The notes under the pieces are model-generated. The model searched no databases, was not told where the DNA came from, and saw nothing but the letters and a program-made list of their open reading frames with translations. From Cyanobium gracile_A (GTDB lineage: Bacteria > Cyanobacteriota > Cyanobacteriia > PCC-6307 > Cyanobiaceae), in contig NZ_JAYGHY010000090.1 in assembly GCF_034931305.1 (NCBI RefSeq), positions 1 through 7,400 of the forward strand: a stretch of 7,400 bases of DNA. The letters are read 5' to 3'. The position numbers and the translations under genes are program-made. Positions within the stretch are counted from its first letter, which is position 1. Each line of letters opens with the position of its first letter. Below are positions 1 to 7,244 of this stretch, piece after piece.

Positions 1-53
1 GCGCCGAAGTGCTGGAGGCCGCCGCCAGGCAGCTGGAGGAACGGGGCCTGTGA
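1..53 (+). CDS. C-terminal end of a plus-strand gene, probably tRNA-dihydrouridine synthase (Dus)
   Basis: Reading in the frame whose codons start at position 3 gives AEVLEAAARQLEERGL followed by a TGA stop at 51-53. It is a charged, helical end of the kind common at protein C termini. Sixteen residues are too few to identify a family. The Dus call rests only on recalled picocyanobacterial gene order, in which a dihydrouridine synthase gene converges on the RNA-binding protein gene that follows argH. Dus enzymes reduce uridine to dihydrouridine in tRNA with FMN and NADPH. The stop lies 28 bases from the stop of the converging RRM gene. The frame is well supported; the product name is inference. 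Confidence 0.45.
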   Translation, partial: AEVLEAAARQLEERGL

Positions 54-76
54 CGCGGATCAGCCCGGGGCCCCGT
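41..76. terminator. Inverted repeat at the convergent junction, possible bidirectional terminator
   Basis: ACGGGGCC at 41-48 is perfectly complementary to GGCCCCGT at 69-76, giving an 8-bp GC-rich stem around a 20-base loop that contains the plus-strand stop codon. It sits between two converging genes, where a shared terminator is expected. There is no T tract on either side and the loop is long, so intrinsic termination is only a possibility. A 10-base palindrome (CGGGGCCCCG, 66-75) overlaps the right arm. Confidence 0.3.
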
Positions 77-81
77 CCGAC

Positions 82-612
82 TCAGACTTCGGCGCCGCCG
101 TAATCGCCGCCACCGCCGTAATCACCACCTCCGCCACCGGTGCGGCGCCGGCGGGAGCGACCTGCTTCAAAGGGATCGGGGGCGGCACCGCCAGCGCCCG
201 CAGCACCGCCGCCGCCGTAGCTGCGGTCTTCCCAACCCTTGGCACCGGAACCCCGATCGCCACCGCCGCCATAGCCGCCACCGCCGCCGCCATAACCGCC
301 GCCACCACCACCGCCGTAGCCGCCGCCACCCCGGCGCGGGGCGCCACCGCCACCACCACCGCCGCCGCCACTGCGGGGTTCGGCCTTGTTGATGCGCAGG
401 GGACGGCCCATCAGCTCGGCACCCTGGAGGGCATCAATTGCCCGGGTCTCGGTCTCAGCGTCGGCCATCTCGACGAAGGCAAAGCCGCGCTTGCGGCCGG
501 TGTCACGCTCCAGCGGCAGGGAGCAGTTGACCACGGCTCCGAAGGGAGCGAACAACTCAGCCACGTCCTCCTGCTCAGCGCGGAAGGGAAGATTGCCGAC
601 GAAAATACTCAC
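82..612 (-). CDS. Glycine-rich RRM RNA-binding protein (cyanobacterial Rbp type)
   Basis: This predicted 176-residue cytoplasmic protein has one RNA recognition motif (about residues 1-78) and a low-complexity tail. The RNP2 motif IFVGNL is at residues 3-8 and RNP1 RGFAFVEM at 42-49, both with the aromatic residues that stack on RNA bases. The tail has a run of nine glycines (82-90), YGGGG-type repeats (95-118), a basic SRRRR patch (153-157) and terminal GGDYGG repeats. Cyanobacterial proteins of this kind are often cold-induced and bind single-stranded RNA; some localise mRNA. That role is known for the family and is not shown here. I chose the GTG start at 610-612 because it gives the usual MSIFVGNLPF beginning; a TTG at 663 would add 17 atypical residues. 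No Shine-Dalgarno sequence is visible. The gene follows argH and converges on the gene at the left edge. Confidence 0.93.
   Translation of the reverse strand: MSIFVGNLPFRAEQEDVAELFAPFGAVVNCSLPLERDTGRKRGFAFVEMADAETETRAIDALQGAELMGRPLRINKAEPRSGGGGGGGGGAPRRGGGGYGGGGGGGYGGGGGGYGGGGDRGSGAKGWEDRSYGGGGAAGAGGAAPDPFEAGRSRRRRTGGGGGDYGGGGDYGGAEV
259..369 (-). repeat. GGN-codon low-complexity repeat encoding the polyglycine/YG tail
   Basis: On the minus strand this stretch is almost entirely glycine codons, mostly GGC and GGT. It encodes a nine-glycine run (343-369), an APRR break, and then three tyrosine-glycine units with four to seven glycines each (259-330). The synonymous codons vary, so it is not a perfect microsatellite. 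Such tracts still tend to change length by slippage or recombination. The tail length is probably variable among strains and may be a site of assembly error. Confidence 0.8.
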
Positions 613-614
613 TG

Positions 615-635
615 ACCGATGAGGGGGAACCGATG
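615..635. repeat. Direct repeat ACCGATG x2 just before the rbp start
   Basis: ACCGATG occurs at 615-621 and again at 629-635, a spacing of 14 bases start to start. On the rbp coding strand this reads CATCGGT twice, ending just upstream of the GTG start where a ribosome binding site would be expected. It could be an RNA- or DNA-binding site used in regulation, or chance; nothing else in the sequence decides this. Confidence 0.3.
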
Positions 636-650
636 GCGCGCGCAGGCGCC
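635..650 (-). promoter_or_regulatory. Small hairpin in the rbp 5' leader
   Basis: GGCGC at 635-639 pairs with GCGCC at 646-650 around a six-base loop. If the predicted promoter at 663-689 is used, the hairpin lies near the 5' end of the rbp leader. Leader structure is a known theme in cold-regulated RNA-binding protein genes, but five base pairs in GC-rich DNA is weak evidence. Confidence 0.25.
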
Positions 651-662
651 TGAGACCCGCCA

Positions 663-689
663 AGGTTAGACGGAGACGCGCGATTCCAA
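663..689 (-). promoter_or_regulatory. Possible sigma-70-type promoter for the RRM gene
   Basis: Reading the minus strand, TTGGAA (689-684) resembles a -35 box and TAACCT (668-663) fits the TAnnnT pattern of a -10 box. The 15-base spacer is shorter than the usual 16-18. The predicted transcript would start near 656 and have a leader of about 45 bases. The position directly after the argH hairpin, in the widest gap of the window, makes a separate promoter for this gene reasonable. The match is moderate and unproven. Confidence 0.35.
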
Positions 690-691
690 CG

Positions 692-723
692 CCTGGCCGC
701 CCAGCCAGCGCCGGGGGGCCAGG
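692..723 (-). terminator. GC-rich hairpin downstream of argH
   Basis: CCTGGCC (692-698) pairs with GGCCAGG (717-723), and CCC (700-702) pairs with GGG (714-716) across a single bulged G at 699. This makes a stem of about 10 bp with an 11-base loop. It begins 18 bases past the argH stop on the coding strand. The following minus-strand sequence has no clear U tract, so it may be a weak terminator, a 3' end stabiliser or only an intercistronic structure. Confidence 0.4.
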
Positions 724-741
724 GCAGGATGGCGACGCGCC

Positions 742-2142
<1,401 letters not shown>

Positions 2143-2180
2143 CAGGGGGTTCCGGGCAGCCCTTCAGCTTGCCATTCGTC

Positions 2181-3590
2181 TCAGGTGGGGGGCAGGGAGG
2201 GCAGCACCACCCCGTCCCGCACCTTCAGCACCACCATCGAGGCATCGTCCTCCAGGCGGCGGTCGCTGCCGACGAAACGGTCGAGGCGCTCGAACAGCCG
2301 ATCCAGGATCGTCTGGGCCTCATGGGCCACCCGGCAGGCGCCCTGGAAGGCCTTCACCAGCCGTTCCTCATCGAAGCGCTCGCCGCTGAAGCCGCTGGCT
2401 TCGGTGACGCCATCGGTGTAATAGAGGATCACATCGCCCGGCTCCAGCTGCAGCTCGCCGCAGCCGTACTCCGCCTCGCTCTGAAGACCGATCAGCAGGC
2501 CGGGGGTGTCGAGCCGCTCAACGCGGCCCGTCTGGCGCCGCCAGACCAGCGGCGGGTTGTGGGCGGCGTTGGCATAGCGGAGCAGGCGGGTGCGGGGGTC
2601 GTAGTCGGAATAGAAGAGGGTGACGAAACGGTGCGAGTGGGCCAGGTCCTCCTGGGCCAGCTGGTTGAGGTCGTGGAGGATGCGGTCGGGGGGCAGGCCG
2701 CTGAGCACCTCGGCCCGCAGCATGCCCCGCAGCAGGGTCATCAGCAGACCGGCCGGCACCCCCTTGCCCATCACATCCCCCATCACCAGCGCCCAGGGGG
2801 CCTGCTCGCGCCTGTGGCCGGTGAGCTGGGGCTGGGTGGGGATGAAGTCGTAGTAGTCCCCGCCCACCTGGAAGGCCGGACGGCACAGGGCCGCCAGCTC
2901 GACACCATCGATCACGGGGCAGTGGTCGGGGAGCAGCTGGGACTGGACCTCGGCGCCGATGCTCAGCTGGCGGTCGAGCCGTTCATGGCGGCGCCGGTCC
3001 TGCTGCAGCACCTCGTTCTCCAGCGCGACGCCGGTGAGGTCGGCCACCAGCTGCAGATGGCGGCGGCGCACGTCGCTCCAGCTGTAACCGCGTCGGCCGC
3101 TGAACACGTACAGGCGGCCCCGCTGACGGCTGCGGGCCACCACGGAGGTGGCGAACACCTGCTGGGCGCCGAGCAGGCGCTGGACCAGGGGATCGAGCAG
3201 CACCGCGACGGCCTCATCGCCCTCTTGGTTCTGGAGCTGGCCATCGGGCAGGGCGGCCAGCTGGCGCAGCACCTCGGCGCTGCGCTCGCCGGCGGTGGCC
3301 TGGAGCTGCTCCCGCCAGAGCCGGCCATCGGCATGGAACACCAGCAACAGGCTGCCTTCGGCCTCCACCAGCCGCGAGGCCACCAGGGGCACCAGTTCGA
3401 GGAAACGCTTGAGGTTGGTGTGGCTGCGCAGGGCGAACGACAGCGACGCCAGCAGCTCCTGGTTGCGGCGCTGCTCCCGGCCGAGGCTGTCGAGCAGCTG
3501 GCGCAGCGAGGCCGTGAGCGACGGCCCCGGATCGGGAGTCGGGGACGGCGCGGAGGTGGAGAGGGGCTGCGGGGGCGGCTGGCTGCTCAC
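2181..3590 (-). CDS. SpoIIE/RsbU-type PP2C serine phosphatase with N-terminal GAF-like sensor region
   Basis: This predicted phosphatase of about 469 residues resembles those that dephosphorylate anti-sigma-factor antagonists. From the GTG start, residues 1-25 are rich in Pro and Ser, about 30-200 form a GAF-like region, and about 230-457 form the SpoIIE domain. Metal-binding and catalytic blocks are visible: GGDYYDF (243-249), GDVMGKGVPA (271-280), YTDGVTEA (391-398) and EDDASMV (447-453), so the enzyme should be active. The signal sensed and the substrate are unknown, and no STAS antagonist or switch kinase is encoded beside it. GTG at 3588-3590 is my preferred start; a TTG at 3614 would add eight residues, and neither has a clear Shine-Dalgarno sequence. 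The gene lies 45 bases after ftsY and 38 before argH. The phosphatase class is confident; its role in sigma control is inferred from the family. Confidence 0.92.
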   Translation of the reverse strand: MSSQPPPQPLSTSAPSPTPDPGPSLTASLRQLLDSLGREQRRNQELLASLSFALRSHTNLKRFLELVPLVASRLVEAEGSLLLVFHADGRLWREQLQATAGERSAEVLRQLAALPDGQLQNQEGDEAVAVLLDPLVQRLLGAQQVFATSVVARSRQRGRLYVFSGRRGYSWSDVRRRHLQLVADLTGVALENEVLQQDRRRHERLDRQLSIGAEVQSQLLPDHCPVIDGVELAALCRPAFQVGGDYYDFIPTQPQLTGHRREQAPWALVMGDVMGKGVPAGLLMTLLRGMLRAEVLSGLPPDRILHDLNQLAQEDLAHSHRFVTLFYSDYDPRTRLLRYANAAHNPPLVWRRQTGRVERLDTPGLLIGLQSEAEYGCGELQLEPGDVILYYTDGVTEASGFSGERFDEERLVKAFQGACRVAHEAQTILDRLFERLDRFVGSDRRLEDDASMVVLKVRDGVVLPSLPPT

Positions 3591-3635
3591 CGAGCGGCCG
3601 CAAAGGACACGCAAGGTAGCAGCGGCGGGCGGGAC

Positions 3636-5153
3636 TCAGGAGGCCAGCAGCGCCTCGACGAACTCGAAGCTGTTGAAAGGCCGCAGGTCGCGGATGCCCT
3701 CTCCGGCCCCGATGAAGCGGATCGGCAGCCCCGCCTCGGAGGCCACCGCCAGGGCAACGCCGCCGCGGGCGCTGCCGTCCAGCTTGGTGAGCACCACCCC
3801 GGTAAGGCCGGCGGCACTGGCGAAGGCCATGGCCTGGCGCAGGCCGTTCTGGCCCTGGCTGGCATCGAGCACCAGCAGCGACTCCACCACCGCCTCCGGC
3901 GCCAGCTTGGTGATGGTGCGCCGCACCTTGCCCAGTTCCTCCATCAGGTTGTGCTTGGTCTGCAGCCGGCCGGCCGTGTCCACCAGCACCAGCTCGGTGC
4001 CCTTGGAACGGGCGGCGCCGATGGCGTCGTAGACGACGGCCGCCGGATCGGCGTTGGCGCTGGGGTTGGCCACCACCGCCACGCCGCTGCGCTCGCCCCA
4101 GACGCTCACCTGCTGCACCGCCGCGGCCCGGAAGGTGTCGGCGGCGGCGATCAGGCAGCTGTAGCCGCTGCGTACCGCCAGGTTGGCCAGCTTGCCGAGG
4201 GTGGTGGTCTTGCCGACCCCATTCACCCCGACCAGCAGCCAGACGTTGAGCCTGTCGCGCTGGGGGGCCAGCACGGCGGTGTCACCGGCGTGAATGGGGG
4301 CCTCCAGCAGGCCGCGCAGCTGCTCCTTGAGGAAGCGCAGGCCTTCGGCCGGATCCACCACCTCCTCGTTGAGGCGGCGGCGCAGGGCGTCGAGCACCTG
4401 GTCGGTGGCCTTCACGCCCACATCGGCGCGCAGCAGGGTGGACTCGAGATCGTCGAGCACCGCCGGTGTGAGGGGATCGTCGCCGAGGTTCTCCAGCAGC
4501 TGGGTGACGAAGCCCTTGCGGGTCTTCTCAAGGCCGCGGCGCAACCGGCCCAGCCAATCGATCTCCTCAAGGGACACGTCCTCGACGCGCCGTCCCTGGG
4601 CCGCCAGCACCTCGGCCGACCAGGTGAAGGTGGCATCAAAGGCCCCGAGGCTGGGGTCGGCGGCATCGGCAGGGGGCGTGGCCGCGGCAACGGCCGGCTC
4701 GGGTTCGGCGGGGGCGGTGATCTCCTGGAGGCGCTGCTGGCGCTGGGCGGCAGCCTGCTCGAGCAGGGACAGGCCCGACGCCACCGGAGCGGCGGCAGGG
4801 GGGGCGGGTGCGGGCTCAAGCGCCGATGTGGCGGACTCGATGGCGGCCGGGGTGGGGGGCTCCGGCTCGGGCGCTGCCGGTTCGGGCTCAGGAGCGACGG
4901 GCGGACTGGCCGCCTCCTGCTGGGCCTTGAGGCGGGCGTAGGCCTGGCGCGCCCAGGCCAGGGCGTCCTCGTCGACAGCGGAGCCCGCCGGAGCGGCTGG
5001 GGCCGGCGTGGGAGCCGCCACAGGCTCAGCGGGTTCGGGTTCTACCGGGGACGCAGCAGGCGCCATCGCTTCGGGCTCCGGCTCCGGTAGCGGTGCGGGT
5101 TCGGGCTCCGGGGCGGGCTGGGCCACGGCCCGTTTGAACCAATCGAAGACCAT
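3636..5153 (-). CDS. ftsY: Signal recognition particle receptor FtsY
   Basis: FtsY is the SRP receptor GTPase that docks ribosome-nascent chain-Ffh complexes at the membrane for co-translational insertion. The protein has 505 residues. An amphipathic MVFDWFKR start is followed by a Pro/Glu/Ala-rich acidic region to about residue 165, broken by a charged helix (61-80). The helical N domain runs from about 195 to 285 and the NG GTPase domain to the end. GTPase motifs are intact: P-loop GVNGVGKTT (309-317), DTFRAAA (339-345, the SRP-family insertion box), DTAGR (392-396), TKLDG (456-459 specificity plus G460) and GAGEGIRDLRPF (482-493). The ATG start at 5151-5153 has AGGA five bases upstream, overlapping the end of nusB, which fixes the start and suggests coupled translation. 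nusB ends 11 bases upstream. Confidence 0.97.
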   Translation of the reverse strand: MVFDWFKRAVAQPAPEPEPAPLPEPEPEAMAPAASPVEPEPAEPVAAPTPAPAAPAGSAVDEDALAWARQAYARLKAQQEAASPPVAPEPEPAAPEPEPPTPAAIESATSALEPAPAPPAAAPVASGLSLLEQAAAQRQQRLQEITAPAEPEPAVAAATPPADAADPSLGAFDATFTWSAEVLAAQGRRVEDVSLEEIDWLGRLRRGLEKTRKGFVTQLLENLGDDPLTPAVLDDLESTLLRADVGVKATDQVLDALRRRLNEEVVDPAEGLRFLKEQLRGLLEAPIHAGDTAVLAPQRDRLNVWLLVGVNGVGKTTTLGKLANLAVRSGYSCLIAAADTFRAAAVQQVSVWGERSGVAVVANPSANADPAAVVYDAIGAARSKGTELVLVDTAGRLQTKHNLMEELGKVRRTITKLAPEAVVESLLVLDASQGQNGLRQAMAFASAAGLTGVVLTKLDGSARGGVALAVASEAGLPIRFIGAGEGIRDLRPFNSFEFVEALLAS

Positions 5154-5164
5154 CGCGTTCCTGC

Positions 5165-5791
5165 CTACACCCGGGCGGCGGTGAAGCGCCGCAGCACACC
5201 GTTGATCATGCGTCGCCCCTGGTCGTCGCTGTAGCGGTTGGCCAGCTCCACCGCCTCGTTGCAGGCCACGGCGGCGGGCGTGGCGAAGTCCTCGAGGTCC
5301 ACCACCGCCAGCCGCAGGATGTCGCGGTCGACCCGGGGCAGGCGGGTGAGGCGCCAGCCTTCCATCACCGCGTCGATGCGGCGGTCGAGGCCCTCCCGGT
5401 CGCGCAGCACCGCCTTGCTGCGGGCGATGGCGTCGAGCCGCACGGCGTCCTGGTCGGCCAGGAGCAGCAGACGCGGCAGCTCCAGGCTGGCCGAAAGGCG
5501 ATTGAGGGCCTGCTCGGCGTGGGTGAGGCCGTCCTGCAGGTGGCGCCGCACCGTGGGCAGCTGTTTCTCGCCCTGGTCCTGCAGCTCGCTGTCGAGCAGC
5601 CGTTGCTGGGCCTGCTGCAGATCCTCGGCGGAGCGGTCGAGGGCCTCGCGCACGTGCTGGCTGAGGGTGGTGACGGCCTGTTGCAACAGGACATCAAAAG
5701 AGCCGGCGGGGGATTCGGCCCCACTGCCGCGATCGCTCACCTGACCCAGCATCAGCAGGGCCAGTTCACGGGCAAGGGTGCGACTCTGCAT
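5165..5791 (-). CDS. nusB: Transcription antitermination factor NusB
   Basis: NusB binds boxA RNA with NusE (S10) and helps RNA polymerase resist termination, mainly on rRNA operons. The protein is 208 residues, clearly longer than E. coli NusB (139). The N-terminal SRTLARELALLMLGQ helix matches the family start. Residues about 30-110 are an extra helical, Gln- and Leu-rich segment. The conserved C-terminal core follows, including RLPRVDRDILRLAV (150-163), ACNEAVELANRY (176-187) and MINGVLRRF (195-203). Long NusB proteins of this layout are known to me from cyanobacteria. The ATG start at 5789-5791 shares its A with the DUF502 TGA stop (TGATG), which points to translational coupling because no Shine-Dalgarno sequence is visible. 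ftsY starts 11 bases downstream. Confidence 0.95.
   Translation of the reverse strand: MQSRTLARELALLMLGQVSDRGSGAESPAGSFDVLLQQAVTTLSQHVREALDRSAEDLQQAQQRLLDSELQDQGEKQLPTVRRHLQDGLTHAEQALNRLSASLELPRLLLLADQDAVRLDAIARSKAVLRDREGLDRRIDAVMEGWRLTRLPRVDRDILRLAVVDLEDFATPAAVACNEAVELANRYSDDQGRRMINGVLRRFTAARV
5729..5736. repeat. HIP1 octamer GCGATCGC
   Basis: This is a second perfect HIP1 copy, inside the 5' part of nusB. Two copies in 7.4 kb fit a cyanobacterial chromosome. Confidence 0.75.
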
Positions 5792-6522
5792 CAGGAGGTT
5801 TGGGGGGCACGCAGCTGGGCCAGGAGGCTGGCAAAGCTGCGGTTGGAGTTGGGTTCCCGCTCGTCCGGGCTGACGATGCCGGCGGAGATGATCGTGCGGA
5901 AGGCATCCTCCACGCTCAGCTCCAGATCCTTCACCAGCCGTTCCGGCACCACCGCATACCAACCGGTGGTGGGGTTGGGGGCGGTGGGAATGAAAACACT
6001 GAGCATCGTCTCGCCGAAATCGGACTGGATGGCGGTGCCCAGCACACCGGTGACGAAGCCCACGGCGTAGAGGCCTTCGCGGGGGTACTCCACCAGCACC
6101 ACCCGCCGGAAGCGGCTGGAGTTGCCCTGCAGGAAGGTTTCCAGCAGCTGCTTGAGGGTCTTGTAGACGGAGCCCGCCAAGGGGATGCGCAGCAGGGTGC
6201 CCTCACCAAACTCCAGCAGCCAGCGGCCGACGATGTTTCGGGCCATCAGGCCGATCAACAGGATGCCCAGCAGGGGCACCAGCAGCCCCACCCCCAGGTT
6301 GATCAGGTCCTGGAGGAGCGGGTTGAGGGTGTTGAACGGGTTGAACTGCTTGGGAATCGAGGTGAGGAACGCCAGCACGAAGCGGCTCACCGTGGTGGCG
6401 AGCCAGATCGTGGTGGCCAGCGGAATGACCACCAGCAGGCCGGCGATCAGATCGTTCTTGAGATCCTGCTGCAGCCGGTTGCCCAGGGGCTGATCGGAAC
6501 TGGGACTACTGGATGGGACCAA
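5791..6522 (-). CDS. DUF502 family integral membrane protein
   Basis: This is a membrane protein of unknown function from the DUF502 (COG2928) family, which is widespread in bacteria and plants. From the TTG start at 6520-6522 it has 243 residues. There are two long hydrophobic segments at about 24-50 and 73-93, followed by a soluble C-terminal domain. The conserved family blocks are present: RIPLAGSVYKTLKQL (about 112-126), FRRVVLVEYPREG (138-150), a VFIPTAPNPTTGWY segment (176-189) and SVEDAFRTIISAG (203-215). The start is uncertain. A TTG at 6597 would add 25 residues and overlap hpsJ by 22 bases; I prefer 6522 because homologues begin shortly before the DQPLG-RLQQDLK segment and a hairpin fills the gap before it. 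The stop overlaps the nusB start by one base. No function should be assumed from nusB or ftsY, although all three appear to share a transcript. Confidence 0.88.
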   Translation of the reverse strand: MVPSSSPSSDQPLGNRLQQDLKNDLIAGLLVVIPLATTIWLATTVSRFVLAFLTSIPKQFNPFNTLNPLLQDLINLGVGLLVPLLGILLIGLMARNIVGRWLLEFGEGTLLRIPLAGSVYKTLKQLLETFLQGNSSRFRRVVLVEYPREGLYAVGFVTGVLGTAIQSDFGETMLSVFIPTAPNPTTGWYAVVPERLVKDLELSVEDAFRTIISAGIVSPDEREPNSNRSFASLLAQLRAPQTS

Positions 6523-6535
6523 TGGAAGAAGGGGT

Positions 6536-6558
6536 CCGTAGGGGCGAAACCCTAACGG
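6536..6558 (-). promoter_or_regulatory. Intercistronic hairpin between hpsJ and the DUF502 gene
   Basis: TAGGG (6539-6543) pairs with CCCTA (6550-6554), and CCG (6536-6538) pairs with CGG (6556-6558) across one bulged A. This makes an 8-bp stem with a tight six-base loop. It starts 17 bases after the hpsJ stop and ends 13 bases before the preferred DUF502 start. The minus-strand sequence after it is pyrimidine-rich (ACCCCTTCTTCC) but not a U run. It could attenuate transcription, protect mRNA ends, or affect initiation at the TTG start, which has no Shine-Dalgarno sequence. Confidence 0.4.
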
Positions 6559-6575
6559 TAACGATCCACGGGGTC

Positions 6576-7226
6576 TTACAGGACACTGCCGAGGCAAAGG
6601 ATGGTGAAGGCAATGATCAGCACCACCGCGCCAAGCGATCCGCCATAGCGGCGCTGGCTCAGGGTGACCTTGCCGGTCTGCTCGGTCTGCTTGAACTGGG
6701 TTTCGAGCTGGTCGAGCTGGCGATCGATGAAGGCCCGGGCCGACTGGGTCTTCTGGGCCTCGGTGGCACCGGGGGGCACCTGGCCGGTGGCTTCGGCCTG
6801 CTTGATCAGTTGCTGCAGCAGGGCGGGATCCTTGCTCTGCTGGCGGGCCATTTCGAGCTGGCCTCGCTTGGCGGCGATCTGCTGGTCGTTCTGCTGCTGC
6901 ATCTGCTGGTCACCGCCGAAGGTGATCGGCAACGACGCTGTCAGCAGGACGGCCAGCAGACCACTGAGGATGCAGACCGTCCAGAGGACGGGCGTGCGGC
7001 CCTCCGACTGATCTTCCAGGCGGGAGGAGAGATACATGAGCAGCAGACCGATCAGGCCCATGGGGGCCTGGCTGATCAGTCGCTCCACCACCAGCTGGCG
7101 GAACGCCTCCTGTTCCCAGTCCCAGAGACTGAGGACGGCGACCAGCTGGAGGACGAGCAGCACCACCAGGGTGAGGCCCATCCAGCGCAACAGCGGGCTG
7201 AATCGGGAGGAGGAAACGGCAGCCAC
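6576..7226 (-). CDS. HpsJ-like membrane protein with a glutamine-rich helical loop
   Basis: This 216-residue protein has four predicted membrane segments at about residues 15-35, 55-69, 79-101 and 197-213. A long hydrophilic, Gln-rich and probably coiled-coil loop lies between the third and fourth (about 106-190). It includes GGDQQMQQQNDQQ (104-116) and later QLDQLETQFKQTEQ (170-183). It resembles the cyanobacterial HpsJ family, named for a gene of the hormogonium polysaccharide secretion locus in filamentous species; I make this call from overall layout and recalled annotation, not from a catalytic motif. Counting segments from a basic N terminus would put the loop in the periplasm, but arginines just before the last segment make that uncertain. 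The start is GTG at 7224-7226 with no clear Shine-Dalgarno sequence. It is the first gene of the minus-strand run and diverges from queG across only 18 bases. Confidence 0.75.
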   Translation of the reverse strand: MAAVSSSRFSPLLRWMGLTLVVLLVLQLVAVLSLWDWEQEAFRQLVVERLISQAPMGLIGLLLMYLSSRLEDQSEGRTPVLWTVCILSGLLAVLLTASLPITFGGDQQMQQQNDQQIAAKRGQLEMARQQSKDPALLQQLIKQAEATGQVPPGATEAQKTQSARAFIDRQLDQLETQFKQTEQTGKVTLSQRRYGGSLGAVVLIIAFTILCLGSVL

Positions 7227-7244
7227 TCAGGGGGGGTCGGATTC

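Noticed and set aside
259..369. Repetitive block as a CRISPR array or tandem DNA repeat element
   Set aside because: The units are irregular, lack unique spacers and are fully explained as glycine and tyrosine codons of the RRM protein tail.
60..371. An Ala/Val-rich open frame overlapping the RRM gene tail
   Set aside because: It is an out-of-frame reading of the glycine codon repeat and has no independent start signal or motif.
2169..5090. A 973-codon open frame on the plus strand antisense to ftsY and the phosphatase gene
   Set aside because: Its composition (Gly, Gln, His, Ala, Val, with HQQ and GGG strings) is typical of the antisense frame of GC-rich genes. No family motif is visible and it crosses four recognised genes and their gaps.
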